This document shows positions 1-8,230 of a DNA stretch of 64,000 nucleotides, piece after piece. The DNA comes from Duganella sp. CF458. Lineage in GTDB: Bacteria > Pseudomonadota > Gammaproteobacteria > Burkholderiales > Burkholderiaceae_D. Both the position numbers and the translations under genes were made by a program. The notes under the pieces were generated by a model. That model was not told where the DNA came from and made no database searches. It saw only the letters and a program-made list of their open reading frames with translations. Positions within the stretch are counted from its first letter, which is position 1. Every line of letters starts with the position of its first letter. The stretch is taken from the NCBI RefSeq assembly GCF_900113115.1, contig NZ_FOOF01000014.1, positions 62,001-126,000 on the forward strand, written 5' to 3'.

Positions 1-615
1 CAGGTTCAGCTCTTCCTCGTAGTAAAGGCCCATCAGCATTTTCTCACGTGGGGGCAGCGCATCAATCGCATCGATCACAGCCTGGCGGAAGTCGGTGTCG
101 AGCAGCGCGCGCAGCGGATCGGCATCTTCATCATGGGCGTAGCGGTCGAGGAAGCTGTCGTTGCCGTCCTCGTCATGAAAATCTTCGTAATACACCAGTT
201 GGTGGCCGCCGCCCTCGGACAGCATTTCCTGGTAATCGGCCAGCGACAGCTTGAGCGATTTCGCCACTTCCGATTCGGTCGGCGGGCGGCCCAGGCGCTG
301 CTGCAGCGTGGCCATGGCGCTTTCAATCTTGCGCATATCCTGCCGCATCGAACGCGGCATCCAGTCGGAAGAGCGCAATTCATCGAGCATGGCGCCGCGG
401 ATGCGCATCACCGCATACGTCTCGAACTGGGCGCCGTGGGTTTCCTCATATCGATTGATAGCGTCCAGCAAGCCGATCATGCCGGCCTGTACCAGGTCAT
501 CCACTTCCACGCTGGGCGGCAATTTTGCCTTCATATGGTGAGCCAGACGCTTCACCAACGGCATGTGCTCCGTCAGCAAGGAATCCTTGTCCACCTTCCC
601 TTTGACCGTGTACAT
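1..615 (-). CDS. fliA: RNA polymerase sigma factor FliA (sigma-28), C-terminus off window
   Basis: This gene encodes the flagellar sigma factor that directs RNA polymerase to late flagellar and chemotaxis promoters. The first 205 residues are present. Region 2 spans about residues 20-90 and includes VDDLVQAGMIGLLDAINRYE and FETYAVMRIRGAMLDELR. Region 3 follows at about 95-150. Region 4 begins with ALPPREKMLMGLYYEEELNL at 186-205, where the window ends. The start is the ATG at 615, giving MYTVKGKV. It lies 17 bases downstream of flhG on the same strand and is the last visible gene of the flhB-flhA-flhF-flhG-fliA run, the usual betaproteobacterial order. Confidence 0.95.
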   Translation of the reverse strand, partial: MYTVKGKVDKDSLLTEHMPLVKRLAHHMKAKLPPSVEVDDLVQAGMIGLLDAINRYEETHGAQFETYAVMRIRGAMLDELRSSDWMPRSMRQDMRKIESAMATLQQRLGRPPTESEVAKSLKLSLADYQEMLSEGGGHQLVYYEDFHDEDGNDSFLDRYAHDEDADPLRALLDTDFRQAVIDAIDALPPREKMLMGLYYEEELNL

Positions 616-632
616 AAAGGTTCTAGTTCTTT

Positions 633-1433
633 TCAGGCTCTAAAATGGTTGCAGCTCCCCATCGCAAAACGCCCGGCCAACTGGCGGAAGGCCACAGAAG
701 CCCCGGCCAATGGGAAGGCGTCCACCACCGCACGACCCAGGCGGGCTGCACGCTGCAGGTATTCGTCGGCCGGCACAGACCCCATGGAAACGAGGTTGAC
801 TGCCAGGTAACGGCTTGCCGCATGCGCCATATTATCGTAAACCACCCTTGCTTCGGCCTCCGAAGCGCCGGTGACCAGGATGCCGAACGGCCGGCGGCCC
901 AGTTCATGGCTGAGCCGCTTGATCATCATATAGGCATTCTTGATCGAAGTTGCACTGTTGGACACTTGCACCACGATCTCGGAACTGGCCATCAGGGGCA
1001 CCGGGAAGGCTTCGCCGTCGAATTCCCCATCCACCAGCACGATGCCGCTCTGGCTGGCCAGCACGCCGAAGGCCTTGGCCAGGCGGCGCCCTTCGTCCGG
1101 GCCGCGGCGCGACTCGCCGCGCGTCATCGACACCACGTTGAAGCCCTGCGGTGCAGCATGCAGGACCTGGTTCAGGCCGCAGCGCTGGCGTGCCACGTCG
1201 AGCAGGCTGGCGCCGTGGTCCAGTCCGAGGCGGGAGACCACGCCGTGGGCGCTGGCGCAGGCATCGACCAGCAGCACGTCGTTGCCGGCCTGCGATAACG
1301 ACGCGCCCAGGTTAACCAGCATGGCGCCCTTGTCGTCCTGCGGCGTGGCCGACAGGAAGGTGATGATGCGTGGCCGGGGGCCGGCCAGCATCCGGCGCAG
1401 GCCTTCGGCCTGGTCGAAGTCGAAATTAGCCAA
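633..1433 (-). CDS. flhG: FlhG/YlxH-type MinD-like flagellar number regulator with degenerate P-loop
   Basis: FlhG is a MinD/ParA-type ATPase that works with FlhF to control flagellar number and position. The N-terminal FDFDQAEGLRRML (residues 4-16) is the DQA-GLR motif through which FlhG stimulates FlhF GTPase activity. I chose the TTG at 1433 because GAGG lies six bases before it and because the motif then sits at the extreme N-terminus; an ATG at 1460 would add nine residues. The gene overlaps the flhF stop by 8 bp, suggesting translational coupling. The P-loop is abnormal: where MinD proteins have SGKGGVGKT, this one reads SATPQDDKG (28-36), keeping only one lysine (K35). About 266 residues, normal for the family. 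Confidence 0.85.
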   Translation of the reverse strand: MANFDFDQAEGLRRMLAGPRPRIITFLSATPQDDKGAMLVNLGASLSQAGNDVLLVDACASAHGVVSRLGLDHGASLLDVARQRCGLNQVLHAAPQGFNVVSMTRGESRRGPDEGRRLAKAFGVLASQSGIVLVDGEFDGEAFPVPLMASSEIVVQVSNSATSIKNAYMMIKRLSHELGRRPFGILVTGASEAEARVVYDNMAHAASRYLAVNLVSMGSVPADEYLQRAARLGRAVVDAFPLAGASVAFRQLAGRFAMGSCNHFRA

Positions 1434-2811
1434 AGCGTACCTCGCGCAGCATCGGGTCATGGGCGGCGCCGGCCATTAGCAGCGGCAGTTCGGCGTCGCC
1501 GTATTTCGAGGCGGCCAGGCCGCCAAAGGCACGCTCTACCAGCGCCGCCGGATCGGCCAGGTGCAGGTCTTCCGGCACGCGCTGGCCGTTGGACGCATAG
1601 AACAGGCGCAGCTTGTGGCGGATCACCACGTCCAGCGCGGAGCCGATCGAGGCGGCTTCGTCCAGTTTGGTGACGATGGCGCCGGCCAGGCCGCTGCCCT
1701 GGTAGGCGCGCACCACTTCGGACAGGGTTTCCTGGGTCGAGGTGGCGTTCATGCACAGGATGCGCTGTACGTCGGTGCCGACACCCTGCAGCATAGCAAC
1801 CTGCTCGGCCACCATCTGGTCGCGCTGGCTGACACCGACGGTATCGATCAGCACGGTGTGCTTGTTGCGCAACTCATTCAGGGCGATGCGCAGGTCTGCT
1901 TCGTCTTTCACCGAATGCACCATCACGCCCAGGATCTTGCCGTAGATGCGCAGTTGCTCGTGGGCGCCGATACGGTAGGCGTCGGTGGTGATCAGGGCCA
2001 GCTTTTCCGGACCGTGGCGCATCACGCAGCGCGCCGCCAGCTTGGCGGTGGTGGTGGTCTTGCCGACGCCGGTCGGGCCGACCAGGGCAAATACGCCGCC
2101 CTTTTCCAGCAGCGCATCTTCATTGTTCATGGCGTTGATGTTACGGGCCAGGACGGTGCGCATCCATTGCAGGGCCTCGGCGCTGTCGCGGGTGCTGGGC
2201 AGCTTGTCGGTCATGTAGCGCGCCAGGCTGGCGGAGAAGCCGGCGGCCAGCAGTTCGCGCAGCACCACGGTCTTGTGCGGTTCGCGTTGCTGGGTGTTGG
2301 CGAAAGCCAGTTCGTTGAGCTGGGTCTCCATCATGCCGCGCATGGCGCGCAGTTCGCTCATCATGCTGGTCATTTCGGCAGCAGCCGTGGCTTTGGCGCT
2401 GGCGACGGCTTCGGCGACCAGGGACGAAATGCGGTCCATGTCGACTGCCGGTGCGGCCGGGGCCGGAACGATCGGGACCGCAGCGATCGGGCGGGCCGCT
2501 GCGCGCGGGGCCGCCGGCGCCGGGCGGGCGCTGGCACGTACCACCGGCGCGGCCGGCTGGGACACCAGGGCCGGCGCGTAATCTGCAGCCGGCGCGGCTG
2601 GCGCCAGGTCCAGCTGCGGCGCCGGCGCGGACATCGGGGAATCCGGGGAGTGCGGGGCCAGGGCAGCGGCATCGTCGCCGGCCAAGGCCAGGATTTCCAC
2701 CGCGCCGTCAACGGCGCGATTGGAAAGGATCACCGCATCCGGGCCGAGCGTTTCGCGTACCTTGCGCAGCGCTTCACGGGATGTTGGGGCGGTAAATTTT
2801 TTGACGTTCAT
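1426..2811 (-). CDS. flhF: Flagellar SRP-type GTPase FlhF
   Basis: FlhF is an SRP-family GTPase that recruits early flagellar parts to the assembly site. Of 461 residues, the first 45 form the basic N-terminal B domain (MNVKKFTAPTSREALRKVRE). Residues 50-125 are an Ala/Pro-rich linker and the NG domain runs from about 165 to 435. The P-loop GPTGVGKTT is at 245-253. G3 is DTVG at 323-326 rather than the usual DTAG, and G4 is TKLD at 381-384. A hairpin at 2913-2940 separates it from flhA, so it may be transcribed partly on its own. It overlaps flhG by 8 bp. Confidence 0.96.
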   Translation of the reverse strand: MNVKKFTAPTSREALRKVRETLGPDAVILSNRAVDGAVEILALAGDDAAALAPHSPDSPMSAPAPQLDLAPAAPAADYAPALVSQPAAPVVRASARPAPAAPRAAARPIAAVPIVPAPAAPAVDMDRISSLVAEAVASAKATAAAEMTSMMSELRAMRGMMETQLNELAFANTQQREPHKTVVLRELLAAGFSASLARYMTDKLPSTRDSAEALQWMRTVLARNINAMNNEDALLEKGGVFALVGPTGVGKTTTTAKLAARCVMRHGPEKLALITTDAYRIGAHEQLRIYGKILGVMVHSVKDEADLRIALNELRNKHTVLIDTVGVSQRDQMVAEQVAMLQGVGTDVQRILCMNATSTQETLSEVVRAYQGSGLAGAIVTKLDEAASIGSALDVVIRHKLRLFYASNGQRVPEDLHLADPAALVERAFGGLAASKYGDAELPLLMAGAAHDPMLREVRFG

Positions 2812-2912
2812 TTGCTGCTACTCCGACAGATTCGCACATGGTCAAATTATTGACGATGCATCGAGGTAACAATCGGTGGAATAGCTTGGGAAATGCAGCC
2901 CAATTCAAAACC

Positions 2913-2940
2913 GGTAACCAGGGCCTGGCCCTGGCTTACC
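2913..2940 (-). terminator. Hairpin just after flhA (possible terminator or attenuator)
   Basis: A near-perfect inverted repeat begins three bases after the flhA stop codon on the minus strand. The inner stem pairs CCAGGGC with GCCCTGG and the outer arms pair GGTAA with TTACC, with one unpaired base. It is followed by GGTTTTG, a weak U-run. This may reduce read-through from flhBA into flhF. Without a long U-tract it could instead be a processing or stability element. Confidence 0.45.
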
Positions 2941-2943
2941 GGC

Positions 2944-5073
2944 TTACTGCGCGCCCACCAGAGCGGTGACCCGAATAGTCTTCGTCTCCGGAATCTCCGA
3001 ATGCGACAGCACCTTCAACTGCGGCAGCGCGCGGCGCAGGAACTTGGACAGCAGCGGACGCAAGACCCCCGGCACCAGGAGCACCGGCGTCACACCCAGC
3101 GCCTCCTGTTGCTGCGTCGCTGTCGCAGCCTGCTGCGCAATGGTATCGGCCAGCCCCGGCTCGATGCCTGCCGCATCGCCGCCGCCGCTGGTCATGGCCT
3201 GCATCAGCAAGCGTTCCAGGCGGTTATCCAGCGTCATGACCGACAATTCGCCGCCAGCCGGGAACAACTGCTGCACGATCGCCCGGCCCAGTGCCACGCG
3301 CACCTGCGCCGTGAGATCATTCGGATCCTGGGTATGCGGAGTGAATTCGGCCAGCGTCTCAATAATGGTGCGCATATCGCGGATGTGCACGCCTTCCGCC
3401 AACAGGTTCTGCAGCACCTTCTGCAAGGTCGACAGCGAGAGCATCTTCGGCACCAGGTCTTCCACCAGTTTCGGCGCATCCTTGCCCAGGTGATCCAGCA
3501 GCGACTGCACTTCCGCGCGGCCAAGCAGTTCCGAGGCATGCGACGTAATCAGGTGGTTCAAGTGCGTCGCCACCACTGTGCCGGCATCGACCACGGTGTA
3601 ACCCATGCCGGTCGCCTGGTCGCGCAGCGAAGCGTCGATCCAGATGGCAGGCAGGCCAAAGGCCGGATCGGTGGTGACCATGCCAGGCAGCGTACCGCTT
3701 GCCATGCCCGGATTGATCGCCAGGTACTGGCCGTTGAAGGCCTCGCCGGTGCCGACTTCCACGCCTTTCAAGGTGATGCGGTAGGCGGAAGGCTTCAGTT
3801 CCAGGTTGTCGCGGATATGCACCGGCGGCGCCAGGAAGCCGACCTCCTGGGCAAACTTCTTGCGGATGCCCTTGATCCGTTTCAGCAGTTCGCCGCCCTG
3901 GGTCTTGTCGACCAGCGGGATCAGGCGATAGCCCACTTCCAGGCCGAGGGTATCGACCGCCAGCACGTCCTGCCAGGTCGCCTCTTCCTGCTCGGTTGCC
4001 GCCTGCGCACCGCCCGCCGCACCGGCAGCGGCGCCGCCACCTGCTCCGCCGGCTTCCTGGGCCGCCACCGTTTCCCCCTTTTCCCTGGCCTTCTTCTGCA
4101 GCATGTAGCCGGAGCCGATCAGGGTCGCCGCCAGCAGGATGAACACCAGGTTCGGCATGCCTGGAATCAGGCCCAGGCCGCCGATGATGGCGCCGGTGAT
4201 GAACAGCACTTGCGGCTTGCCGAACAGCTGGCTGATCAGCTGGGTTCCGATGTCGGTCTCGGAGGCCACGCGCGACACCACGATACCGGCTGCAATCGAG
4301 ATGATCAGCGAAGGGATCTGCGCCACCAGGCCGTCACCGATCGCCAGCAGCACATAGTTTTTCAACGCATCGGCAAAGCCCATATCGTGCTGGATCATGC
4401 CCACCAGCAGGCCGCCCACCACGTTGATGACGGTTACCAGGATGCCGGCCACGGCGTCGCCGCGCACGTATTTCGATGCACCATCCATGGCGCCGTAAAA
4501 TTCGGCCTCCTGCGACACCTCGTTGCGGCGCCGCTTCGCCTCAGGCTCGCCGATCAGGCCAGCATTCAGGTCGGCGTCAATCGCCATCTGCTTGCCAGGC
4601 ATTGCATCGAGAGCGAATCGCGCGCCCACTTCAGCGATACGGCCAGCGCCCTTGGTCACCACCACGAAGTTGATGATGGTCAGGATCACGAACACCACGA
4701 TACCGACGGTGTAATTGCCGCCGATCAGGAAGTGGCCGAAGGCCTCGATCACCTTGCCTGCCGCATCCGGGCCGGTGTGGCCTTCGGTCAGCACAACACG
4801 GGTCGATGCCACGTTCAACGAAAGGCGCAGCATGGTCGATACCAGCAGCACGGTCGGGAACGCCATGAAGTCGAGCGGCTTGACCGTGTACAGGCTGGTC
4901 AGCAGCACGATGATCGACAGGGCGATATTGAAGCTGAAGAACAGGTCGAGCACGAATGCCGGCAACGGCAGGATCATCATTGCCAGCAGCATGATGATCA
5001 GGATTGGCGCAGCCAAGGCTTGGCCGTTACCGGCAATGCCTTTCAGCCACGGCGGCATGTTCAGGGCGTTCAT
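2944..5073 (-). CDS. flhA: Flagellar biosynthesis protein FlhA
   Basis: FlhA is the large inner-membrane component of the flagellar type III export gate and docks export substrates and chaperones. It has 709 residues, the usual size. The N-terminal half carries about eight membrane helices (roughly residues 20-320). It contains the FHIPEP signature region, with LRLSLNVASTRVVLTEG and the cytoplasmic loop GRIAEVGARFALDAMPGKQM. A Gly/Ala-rich linker at about 335-365 leads to the cytoplasmic substrate-binding domain. It starts 34 bp downstream of flhB and is co-directional with it. Confidence 0.98.
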   Translation of the reverse strand: MNALNMPPWLKGIAGNGQALAAPILIIMLLAMMILPLPAFVLDLFFSFNIALSIIVLLTSLYTVKPLDFMAFPTVLLVSTMLRLSLNVASTRVVLTEGHTGPDAAGKVIEAFGHFLIGGNYTVGIVVFVILTIINFVVVTKGAGRIAEVGARFALDAMPGKQMAIDADLNAGLIGEPEAKRRRNEVSQEAEFYGAMDGASKYVRGDAVAGILVTVINVVGGLLVGMIQHDMGFADALKNYVLLAIGDGLVAQIPSLIISIAAGIVVSRVASETDIGTQLISQLFGKPQVLFITGAIIGGLGLIPGMPNLVFILLAATLIGSGYMLQKKAREKGETVAAQEAGGAGGGAAAGAAGGAQAATEQEEATWQDVLAVDTLGLEVGYRLIPLVDKTQGGELLKRIKGIRKKFAQEVGFLAPPVHIRDNLELKPSAYRITLKGVEVGTGEAFNGQYLAINPGMASGTLPGMVTTDPAFGLPAIWIDASLRDQATGMGYTVVDAGTVVATHLNHLITSHASELLGRAEVQSLLDHLGKDAPKLVEDLVPKMLSLSTLQKVLQNLLAEGVHIRDMRTIIETLAEFTPHTQDPNDLTAQVRVALGRAIVQQLFPAGGELSVMTLDNRLERLLMQAMTSGGGDAAGIEPGLADTIAQQAATATQQQEALGVTPVLLVPGVLRPLLSKFLRRALPQLKVLSHSEIPETKTIRVTALVGAQ

Positions 5074-5107
5074 TCTCGCTTACTCCGTTGGTTATTGCTT
5101 TATTGCT

Positions 5108-6247
5108 TTACTGCGTCTGGTGCAGTGGGTCCATATCATCCGGCACATCGAGCTTGGCCGGACGATCCGGGTAACGCAAGCCTGGACGATAAGCCTTGAT
5201 CTGGTACACATACGCCAATACTTCCGCCACGGCGGCGTACAGGCGCGGCGGGATCTCATCGCCGATTTCGGTATGCTTGTGCAGCGCACGCGCCAGCGGC
5301 GGCGCTTCCAGGATGGCGACGCGATGCTCTTTCGCCAATTCGCGGATCTTGGCCGCCACTTCGTCGGTGCCCTTGGCCACCACGCGCGGCGCGCCCTGCC
5401 CGCCCTCGGCGTATTTCAGCGCCACCGCATAGTGGGTCGGGTTGGTCACCACGACGTCGGCTGTCGGCACTTCCTGCATCATGCGTTTCTTCGCCATGTC
5501 GCGCTGCAGCTGGCGGATTTTGCCCTTGATTTGCGGGTTGCCGTCCGACTCCTTGGATTCCTGGATCAGTTCCTGGCGGGTCATTTTCAGCTTGTTCGCG
5601 TAATGCCATATCTGGTACGGCGCATCGATCAAGGCGATGAAACCCAGTGCGCCAACGATTACGATGAAGCTGAAGCCCAGCATATTCATCACGTGCGTGC
5701 TGCCGGTATGCAGCGGTTCGACCATCAGGCCGATCGCCTCCTGCTGCTGGCGCGAGATGACCATATAGGCCACCACGCCCACCACGATGGACTTGATGAT
5801 GGCCTTGATCAGTTCCACCAGCGAGTTGGTGGAGAACATATTGCCGATGCCCGTGATGGGATTCAGCTTCATGAAATTCGGTGTAAAGGCCTTGGCCGAA
5901 AACAGCCAGCCGCCGACCAGCAGCGGCGATGCCAGGGCCACCACCATCACGGCGACGGCGATCGGCAGGCAGGCCAGCATCACCTGCACCACATCGACCA
6001 GGATGCGGGTAGTCAGGACATCGGGATTGAAGACCTGCTCGCGCGTCAGCGACAGCCCCGAGGTGAGGCTGCGGCTCAATTCGCGCACCAGGCCGGAACC
6101 GGTCATCCACAGGCCGGCGCCCGCTGCCATGAGAACAGTAAAGGTCGCGACTTCGCGCGACCTGGGCACGTCCCCTTCTTCACGCGCCTGCTCGAGGCGC
6201 CTCTGTGACGCGGGTTCTGTTTTCTCGGCTTCGCTGTCTTCAGCCAT
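5108..6247 (-). CDS. flhB: Flagellar export switch protein FlhB
   Basis: FlhB is the export-gate protein whose autocleavage switches secretion from rod/hook to filament substrates. It has 379 residues: a charged N-terminus (MAEDSEAEKTEPASQRRLEQAREEG is typical of the family), four membrane helices between about 35 and 215, and a cytoplasmic domain. The autocleavage motif NPTH is at 269-272. The ribosome-binding site is AGGAG six bases before the ATG at 6247. It is the first flagellar gene of the visible run. I could not identify a convincing FliA or sigma-54 promoter in the 80 bp upstream. Confidence 0.98.
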   Translation of the reverse strand: MAEDSEAEKTEPASQRRLEQAREEGDVPRSREVATFTVLMAAGAGLWMTGSGLVRELSRSLTSGLSLTREQVFNPDVLTTRILVDVVQVMLACLPIAVAVMVVALASPLLVGGWLFSAKAFTPNFMKLNPITGIGNMFSTNSLVELIKAIIKSIVVGVVAYMVISRQQQEAIGLMVEPLHTGSTHVMNMLGFSFIVIVGALGFIALIDAPYQIWHYANKLKMTRQELIQESKESDGNPQIKGKIRQLQRDMAKKRMMQEVPTADVVVTNPTHYAVALKYAEGGQGAPRVVAKGTDEVAAKIRELAKEHRVAILEAPPLARALHKHTEIGDEIPPRLYAAVAEVLAYVYQIKAYRPGLRYPDRPAKLDVPDDMDPLHQTQ

Positions 6248-6328
6248 TGACCGCTCCTGTTATCGACCGTGCCATTATCGCTGCGGCCGGGCAAGAGCTA
6301 TCGCTGGAAAAGGGAGGTAAATCGGGCT

Positions 6329-7360
6329 TTACTCGGCGGGGGCCGCCTCCGGAGCCTGCACCGGCGTAGCTTTCGGACGGCCCAATTGCCAGACTTGCTG
6401 GTCGATGGCGCCGAAGATGGACTTGCCGTCGGCGTCCAGCATGTCGATCTTGATGGTATCGCCGAAGGACATGAAGGGAGTTGTCGGTTTGCCATCGGCG
6501 ATCATCTCCAGGCAGCGCTTTTCGGCGATGCAGGAATAGCCCTTTTTCGCATCCTTGTTGGAGACGGTGCCGGAGCCGACGATGGTCCCGGCGCGGGCAT
6601 TGCGGGTTTTTACCAGGTGCGAGATCAACTGCGCGAAGTTGAAGACCATGTCCACGCCGGCATTGGGCTGGCCTACCAGCTTGCCATTCCAGGTCGAGCG
6701 CAGCGGCAGGTGGACCTTGGCATCCTTCCAGGCATCGCCCAGTTCGTCCGGCGTAACGGCCACCGGCGAGAAGCTGCTGGCCGGCTTGGACTGGAAAAAG
6801 CCGAAGCCTTTGGCCAGTTCCTCGGGGATCAGGTTGCGCAGGGATACGTCGTTGACCAGCATCAGCAGGCGAATCTGCTGGAAGGCCAGGTCGGGCGTGG
6901 CGCCCATTGGCACATCGTCGGTAATCACGGCGATTTCCGATTCGAAATCGATGCCCCATTCCTCGTGTTTCAGCGCGATGTCGTCGCAAGGACCGATGAA
7001 ATCATCGCTGCCACCCTGGTACATCAACGGGTCTTCCCAGAACGACGCCGGCATTTCCGCGTTGCGTGCCTTGCGTACCAGTTCAACGTGATTGACGTAG
7101 GTGGAGCCGTCGGCCCATTGATAGGCGCGTGGCAGCGGCGCCATGCAATGCTTCGGTTCGAAGTCGAAGCTGCGGCGGGCCTTGCCCTCGTTGAGTTGGC
7201 GGTACAAGTCGTCGAGCTGGGCCGAGATGAAACTCCAGTCATCCAGCGCGCGCTGCAAATTGCGGGCAATGCCATCGGCGACCACGGCGGTCTTCAGGTC
7301 GCGGGAAACGACGAGCAACTGGCCGTCGCGGGTGCCGTCTTTGAGGGTGGCTAGTTTCAT
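6329..7360 (-). CDS. Fumarylacetoacetate hydrolase family protein
   Basis: This is a member of the FAH superfamily of metal-dependent hydrolases that split C-C bonds in beta-diketo acids, such as products of aromatic catabolism. It has 343 residues with an N-terminal FAH-type cap domain and the catalytic fold from about 100 onward. The metal-binding segment is GIDFESEIAVI, with acidic residues E140 and E142, and GTIVGSGTVSNKD lies in the later catalytic loop. It is monocistronic, convergent with nothing upstream, and shares no pathway neighbours here, so the substrate cannot be assigned. It may be a true fumarylacetoacetase or a paralogue of unknown substrate. Confidence 0.85.
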   Translation of the reverse strand: MKLATLKDGTRDGQLLVVSRDLKTAVVADGIARNLQRALDDWSFISAQLDDLYRQLNEGKARRSFDFEPKHCMAPLPRAYQWADGSTYVNHVELVRKARNAEMPASFWEDPLMYQGGSDDFIGPCDDIALKHEEWGIDFESEIAVITDDVPMGATPDLAFQQIRLLMLVNDVSLRNLIPEELAKGFGFFQSKPASSFSPVAVTPDELGDAWKDAKVHLPLRSTWNGKLVGQPNAGVDMVFNFAQLISHLVKTRNARAGTIVGSGTVSNKDAKKGYSCIAEKRCLEMIADGKPTTPFMSFGDTIKIDMLDADGKSIFGAIDQQVWQLGRPKATPVQAPEAAPAE

Positions 7361-7407
7361 TTTAGGAATGCTATCGAATCGGTAGAGATAATCAATTTTA
7401 CCTCTTA

Positions 7408-7426
7408 GATGCGAATCATTACCATT
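7408..7426. promoter_or_regulatory. Fur-box-like site upstream of the DUF2061 gene
   Basis: The 19 bases starting at 7408 read GATGCGAATCATTACCATT. Against the Fur-box form AATGATAATNATTATCATT they match at 14 of the 18 fixed positions. The site lies 26 bp upstream of the chosen ATG of the DUF2061 gene and 47 bp from the divergent FAH-family gene. It could repress either gene when iron is plentiful. This is a motif match only. Confidence 0.4.
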
Positions 7427-7452
7427 TGACTCAACCGGAAAGGATTTCGATC

Positions 7453-7851
7453 ATGGCAACCGCAGCGAAGAAAATGAGCCAAGTCACTGCCCATATGGGT
7501 ATCGCCTTCGGCCTGATGTACGTCCTGACCGGCTCGTTGGCATTCGGCGGCCTGGCTGCGCTGCTCGAGCCGGTGATCAATGTCGTGCTGCTGCCCTTCC
7601 ATGAACGGGCCTGGCATGCCTTGCGCACGCGCCATAGCGGACGCCGGTTGGCGCTTGTCGCGGCAGAAAAGGTGTCGCAAACGCTGCTGCACGCCCTGGT
7701 TGCCTTCGCCACGCTGTACGCCGCCACCGGCTCATTCGCCTTCGGCGGGCTGGCAGCCGTATTGGAGCCGATCATCAATGTGATCGCCCTGCCCTTCCAC
7801 GACCGCCTGTTTGACCGCCATGTGCTCCGGACCGTTTCAATGGCAGCGTAA
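7453..7851 (+). CDS. Small membrane protein with two tandem DUF2061 units
   Basis: This 132-residue protein has two homologous halves. Residues 6-56 and 72-122 each read KxxSQ, a hydrophobic helix, TGSxAFGGLAA, LEPxINVxxLPFHxR. DUF2061 is a family of small predicted membrane proteins of unknown function, usually with one unit of about 50-60 residues. The ATG at 7453 is preferred over an in-frame TTG at 7426 because GGAAAGGA precedes it at good spacing. A Fur-like box lies just upstream. The protein presumably spans the inner membrane two to four times. No function can be given. Confidence 0.8.
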   Translation: MATAAKKMSQVTAHMGIAFGLMYVLTGSLAFGGLAALLEPVINVVLLPFHERAWHALRTRHSGRRLALVAAEKVSQTLLHALVAFATLYAATGSFAFGGLAAVLEPIINVIALPFHDRLFDRHVLRTVSMAA

Positions 7852-7870
7852 TCATCGGTGCCGCGCCAAT

Positions 7871-8230
7871 TCAAGCAGGCGATAGTTCAGGTGGCAGCTT
7901 CCCGGCCTCGATAACCATATGAATCCAGTCAAGCAACTGGTCTGGTGTGGCATTCTCCAACGCTCGCGTTCCAGCCTCCGATAACGACATTCCAGCATGC
8001 TTGAGCAGTAGCGCCAAAGTGTTTCGCCGCTCAGCTAAAAGGGCTTTCGTCGCTCCTTCTCGCAACCCCTCTTGCTGTCCCTCTTGCCGTCCTTCTTGCC
8101 GTCCTTCTTGCCGTCCTTCCTGACGCCCCATCTCTAATCCCTCGCGCCGTCCACGGAGCAGGGTTCGGTACTCAAGTACCTCGGTATAGTTGCGAAAATC
8201 ATGTTCAAACATCATGGCAATTTTCTCCAT
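7871..8230 (-). CDS. Possible nested Rpn C-terminal product (RpnS-like) from an internal start
   Basis: Within the Rpn gene, codon 226 is an ATG (8230-8228) preceded by a perfect AGGAG at 8241-8237 with six bases between. Translation from here would give a 119-residue protein starting MEKIAMMFEHDFRNYTEVLE, containing the RQEG repeats and C-terminal tail but lacking the nuclease core. E. coli rpn genes are reported to make such intragenic C-terminal products that restrain the full-length nuclease. By analogy this may be a nested antitoxin. The ribosome-binding site is seen directly; the function is inference. Confidence 0.45.
   Translation of the reverse strand: MEKIAMMFEHDFRNYTEVLEYRTLLRGRREGLEMGRQEGRQEGRQEGRQEGQQEGLREGATKALLAERRNTLALLLKHAGMSLSEAGTRALENATPDQLLDWIHMVIEAGKLPPELSPA

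Noticed and set aside
2893-5199. A 768-codon plus-strand frame antisense to flhA
   Set aside because: FlhA is certain on the minus strand; the opposite frame has shadow-like His/Gln/Arg-rich composition.
6248-6328. A FliA (sigma-28) promoter before flhB
   Set aside because: GCGATAA and GTCGATAA are present but no TAAA lies 15 bases upstream of either.
8066-8150. A short CRISPR-like array
   Set aside because: The 12-bp units are directly adjacent without spacers and code for RQEG in frame within a gene.
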